64,000 bases of DNA from Hemerocallis citrina (Eukaryota > Streptophyta > Magnoliopsida > Asparagales > Asphodelaceae), in the NCBI GenBank assembly GCA_017893485.1, contig CM030364.1:40279825-40343824 (forward strand), given 5' to 3'. A program made the position numbers and the translations under genes. Numbering within the stretch: position 1 is the first letter of the stretch; each line of letters opens with the position of its first letter. This document shows positions 60,801 through 64,000 of this stretch, piece by piece. The notes below the pieces were generated by a model. It ran no database searches and had not been told where the DNA came from. It was given only the letters and a program-made list of their open reading frames with translations.

Positions 60801-61845
60801 AACGAGGTGGCAGTCGAGGTCGGAGGGGTGACTACGATGCGAAGTGCTGCAGGCAATGGCGAGGTCAAAGATAGGAGGAGGTGGCGCTCAGGGTTGAGGC
60901 GAGGACAGCTGGCGATGTTGAGATTACTTCACTGGTGGTGGTCGAGTGCGCGCGCATGAGGGCGAGCAGGATGGATTCGACTTAGGGGAGAGGGAGGCAG
61001 GGGTGCTCTGTTTCAGAAGAGAAACTGAGGGAGAAGAAGAAACAGTGAGGAGAGAGAAAGAGAGAGACTGATTGATAATTATAGGGGATTAATTAGGGGG
61101 TTAGTTATTAATGAGTGATTATGAGTGGTTTGGGGGATTGTGTAGATATTTGTGGGGGAACGTAAGAGGGAAAGAAATAAGAAAGAGCGTGAGAGAAGAA
61201 TCAGGAGATACGGGGGTGGTTAGAAGATATTGGGGATCATGGGGAGGTAATCTGGGGATTGGCTATTAGTGAAAATTAGGGTATGTGGATTTGGGTTTGG
61301 GTTAGGATCCAATAAGAGATGGATTTTGGTTTGGGTTAGGATCCAATAAGAGATGGGTTTGGGTCTGAACTTCAATAAAATAATCAATAGTGATATGGGT
61401 TTTGGTTTGGTTAACAAAAATGAGCTTCACATTAGTAAATAGTAAATATGGATTTTAATAAACAATCAAGAAACAATAATAATAATAATAATAATGATAA
61501 TAATGCTAATAAGATTATAAAACCAAGTAAGATTTGGATTTAACACATTTATTAAACTAATCCTATAATAATAATATATCTGGTTTGGGCTAAAACATAA
61601 TTAATTAATCAAATAGGGAAATAAGATAAACGTATAGAATGGAAAAAAAATTGTACTAAAATATATAGTCATTTGAAAATATTTACAAATACAATTAATG
61701 ATTGAAATGGACTTTAATAGGAGATCCAAAAATAAATTTAAAACAAAACAAATTTAAGAAAACAAAAATTTTTTATAAATAATCGAAGACACAGAAAATA
61801 CACAGTAAAATACGAATAGTCGGAAACGGAGGTTATACACTCACA
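57893..61845 (-). mobile_element. Solo LTR G (long-LTR family 2) in the Tat reverse transcriptase
   Basis: Plus-strand start TGTCACGCCCTGCTTCC and end ATACACTCACA. Flanks CGGTC (57888-57892) and TGGTC (61846-61850) are a 5-bp duplication with one mismatch. It splits the RT just after YVDDMLVKS...KKDH. Length is 3,953 bp. On the minus strand it has a GC-rich island (60470-61000), the TCCCGTTATTCT block with GC-type donor at 60282, and an acceptor-like GCAG near 58260, as in LTRs E and F. Confidence 0.85.
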
Positions 61846-61850
61846 TGGTC

Positions 61851-62608
61851 TTTTTTGCTGAGGCTTTTTACCAACATGTCGTCTACGTAGGCTCCCATGT
61901 TCCTACCGATATGTTCCTTGAAGATATTGTTGACTAGGCGTTGATAAATTGCTCCGACATTCTTCAACCCAAAGGGCATAACGCTGTAACAATAAAGGCC
62001 TTGATCAGTAATAAAAGAGAAGTTCGGAATGTCGGGAGGGGGGGGGGACATTCTGAACTCATTGTACCCTGAGCAGTGGCGGAGCTATGTTGGGGCCCGG
62101 GGTGGCCCAGACCCCCCCAAGATTTTAGAAAACCCCTTCAAATTTTTTGAATTTTTTAAAAAACCATCCTTAAATCTATTAAATTTTATCGTTTGGCCCC
62201 CCTAAAAGTTATGAAAAAACACCAATATATTTATATAGTCATAGAATTTTTTTTTGGCCCCCCTGGAAAAATTGTTCTGGCTTCGCCCCTGACCCTGAGA
62301 AAGCATCCATGAAACTTAAGAGCTCATGACCAGAAGTGGCGTCAATTAGGGCATCGATGCTGGGAAGGGGAAACGGGTCTTTCGAACACGTCTTGTTCAA
62401 GTCAGTGAAGTTCATGCGAATTCTCCACTTACCATTGGCCTTTTTACCATTACCGCGTTTGCGAGCCATTCAGAGTAATTGACCTCTTGGATGAACCGTG
62501 CTACAAGGAGTTTATCTACTTCATCTTTGATGGCTTGTTGTCGGTCCGGGATAAATTTGCAACGCTTCTGCAGAACTGGCTTGGCTTCAGGAGCTATGCT
62601 AAGGTGAT
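61851..62608 (-). pseudogene. Tat-type gypsy element: N-terminal reverse transcriptase
   Basis: Minus strand: RT entry region and WRIRMNFTDLNKTCSKDPFP (62239-62500), then, after a hAT MITE, AIYQRLVNNIFKEHIGRNMG and the catalytic YVDDML (61868-61970). The MITE at 62074-62291 and LTR G interrupt it; further frame breaks are present. Confidence 0.8.
62074..62291. mobile_element. hAT MITE (218 bp) in the Tat reverse transcriptase
   Basis: CAGTGGCGGAGC at the left end and GCTTCGCCCCTG at the right end are imperfect inverted repeats. ACCCTGAG occurs exactly on both sides (62066-62073, 62292-62299). No coding capacity. Confidence 0.9.
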
Positions 62609-63040
62609 TGTAACGCCCCGCACTCAGCTCATACGCACACATTAACTAAATTCTAGCCACGCCCACCACAGGCTGCCTCAAAAGGGTGTCCGGACGGAAG
62701 GTAACCTTTCTCATTGGCTTTCCTAATATATCTGACACTTTCCTCCTATTCCCATCCAATATGGGATTATTTCTCCCTAGGTCAACCGGTCAACATAAAC
62801 ACACACACTTCCATCTCATTTATTCCAGCATTCCATAGGAAATCTCATAGGTCCATCACTTTCATCAATTCCCATAGGATCATCCTATAGGTCACCACTA
62901 ATTAATGCCTTCTCCACTTTCTTTTTCTTTCCTTCCACGTCACCTTCCAATCCTTCCATTCCTTCCTTATCTTTCTACTACTTATTATATATACTAGTAT
63001 ATATACTATATACTACTCTCTAGAAATACGGGGTCTCACA
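62609..63040 (-). mobile_element. Solo LTR of a TRIM related to 19391-20690
   Basis: 432 bp with ends TGTAACGCCCCGC and GGGGTCTCACA, flanked by perfect GTGAT (62604-62608, 63041-63045). In minus orientation its 3' part (GCCTGTGGTGGG then GTGGCTAGA, GCTGAG, GGGGCGTTACA) follows the TRIM LTR closely. The middle carries different AT- and TTCC-rich sequence. Confidence 0.88.
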
Positions 63041-63045
63041 GTGAT

Positions 63046-64000
63046 GCATGAGTAATTCTTCTGAAATACCGGGCATATCAGCAGCGGTCCAGGCGAACAT
63101 GTCTTGGTTTCCCCTAATGCAATTGACAATCTCTTCCTTGACCTGGTAGGGGGGACTTTGCTCACTTGGAATGTCTTGGTCGGATCCTCCTCGAAAAAGA
63201 TGATCTCTTCTAGCTCGTCCACCGGCTCTGAGATGGCTTGGCTGCTACCTTGGGGGAGCTCTAGCGCTTCAAGACAAAAGACCGGGCCTCTCATTCAAGT
63301 CATATAGAATTTTTGAGCAGTCTCTTGGTTTCCCTTGACTTCTCCCACCCCTGCCGAGATTGGAAACTTCATCTTCATGTGAAAAGCTGATGGCACCGCA
63401 TGAAGTGCAGCTAGGCCGGGTCTACCAAGGATGGCATTGTAGGAAGCTTTCACATCGACGACCATAAAGTCCATGGGCTCGGTTCGGGTTTTTGGGGCTT
63501 TTCCAGTGGTCACATCAAGAGTTATAACTCCCCCGATTGTTACTGACACTCCCGAGAACCCGTGGAGAGTGAAGCCGGCAGGTTTTAGGCAATCTCGGGA
63601 AAGCTTGAGACCTTTGAAGGCTTCCATGAAAAGGATGTTGATAAAACTACCACTGTCGACTAAGATCCGGCGTACTTCGTGGTTGGCCATGTTGAGTAGA
63701 ATGACGAGGGCATCACAGTGGGACATTCGGATGCCTTCTAGGTCCTTGTACGAGAATGTCACCAGAATCCTTAGGCCCTTGGGCGGTGGAAAATTCTGCA
63801 CCGAGTTAACTTCTCGGATGAAGGCCTTACGGGAGGAGTTTGACTCTCAACCTATTGGCCCTCCATGGATGAGGTGGAGGATAGCACTAGGTTCGGAGTC
63901 TTTGGACTCGATGGGTCTTTTAGCTTGCATGATGGATCCCCAAGGTAGAGGAGGGTCAGCTCTGCACTTCTTGACGAACTTGGCCAATTGCCCCAGATGA
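63046..64000 (-). pseudogene. Tat-type gypsy element: gag end and aspartic protease (runs off the window)
   Basis: Minus strand: the gag C-terminal part lies near 63810-64000 (IHGGP region). The protease at 63295-63801 contains VDSGSFINILF (the D-S-G active site is present) and LGRPGLAALHAVPSAFHMKM. A linker (63046-63294) rich in Glu leads toward RT and is interrupted by the TRIM solo LTR. The protease frame is open over 168 codons, the best preserved part of this element. Confidence 0.8.

Noticed and set aside
60295..60959. Open frames of 89-138 codons on both strands
   Set aside because: Same GC-rich island in solo LTR G; overlapping frames on both strands, no domain, and the low-complexity translations differ from those in E and F.
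63473..64000. 175-codon plus-strand frame at the window end
   Set aside because: Antisense of the Tat protease and gag region, which shows the real motifs on the minus strand.

Overview
The window looks like nuclear DNA of a flowering plant, probably a eudicot. It is AT-rich, has a spliced gene with GT-AG introns, and carries plant-type Ty1/copia, Ty3/gypsy (Tekay chromovirus and Tat), TRIM, hAT, Harbinger/Tourist, CACTA and Helitron sequences. I see one convincing intact host gene: a cinnamyl-alcohol-dehydrogenase-like (CAD/ELI3-type) zinc alcohol dehydrogenase at 359-6337 (+). It has five exons encoding 368 residues and a 4.3-kb first intron filled with small DNA transposons.

Layout: 1-6.6 kb, the CAD-like gene. 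6.7-9.5 kb, a decayed copia element (-) with a partly inverted LTR. 9.8-14.9 kb, a solo LTR carrying a 2-kb Harbinger-type element that has captured an exon fragment resembling the histone methyltransferase SUVR5. 14.9-18.7 kb, a LINE remnant, a second copia LTR, a short plastid rpl14 fragment and a copia-type LTR with a Helitron. 19.4-20.7 kb, a complete TRIM. 22.3-33.9 kb, a Tork-like copia (-) whose 5' LTR holds a solo LTR and a hAT element, the latter holding another solo LTR. 35.1-49.3 kb, a copia element (+) whose 5' LTR holds a 7.6-kb Tekay chromovirus. 50.9-51.1 kb, a CACTA terminus. 51.1-64 kb, a Tat-type gypsy element (-) cut apart by two long solo LTRs, a TRIM solo LTR and a hAT MITE.

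Most insertions can be delimited to the base because their target-site duplications are still visible, so the nesting order is readable: Tat first, then the solo LTRs and MITEs; copia first, then the chromovirus; copia LTR first, then hAT, then the solo LTR within it. All retrotransposon reading frames are broken.

The most unusual signal is inside the long LTRs (3.3-5 kb). Three Tekay-family LTRs each contain a TATA box, a short leader, a conserved donor-like site, about 2 kb of intron-like sequence carrying two tRNA-like (A-box/B-box) modules, and a conserved acceptor-like site near the LTR end. A second solo-LTR family (three copies) shows the same plan with a GC-rich leader and a conserved GC-type donor. 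These are sequence observations; splicing and Pol III activity are inference.
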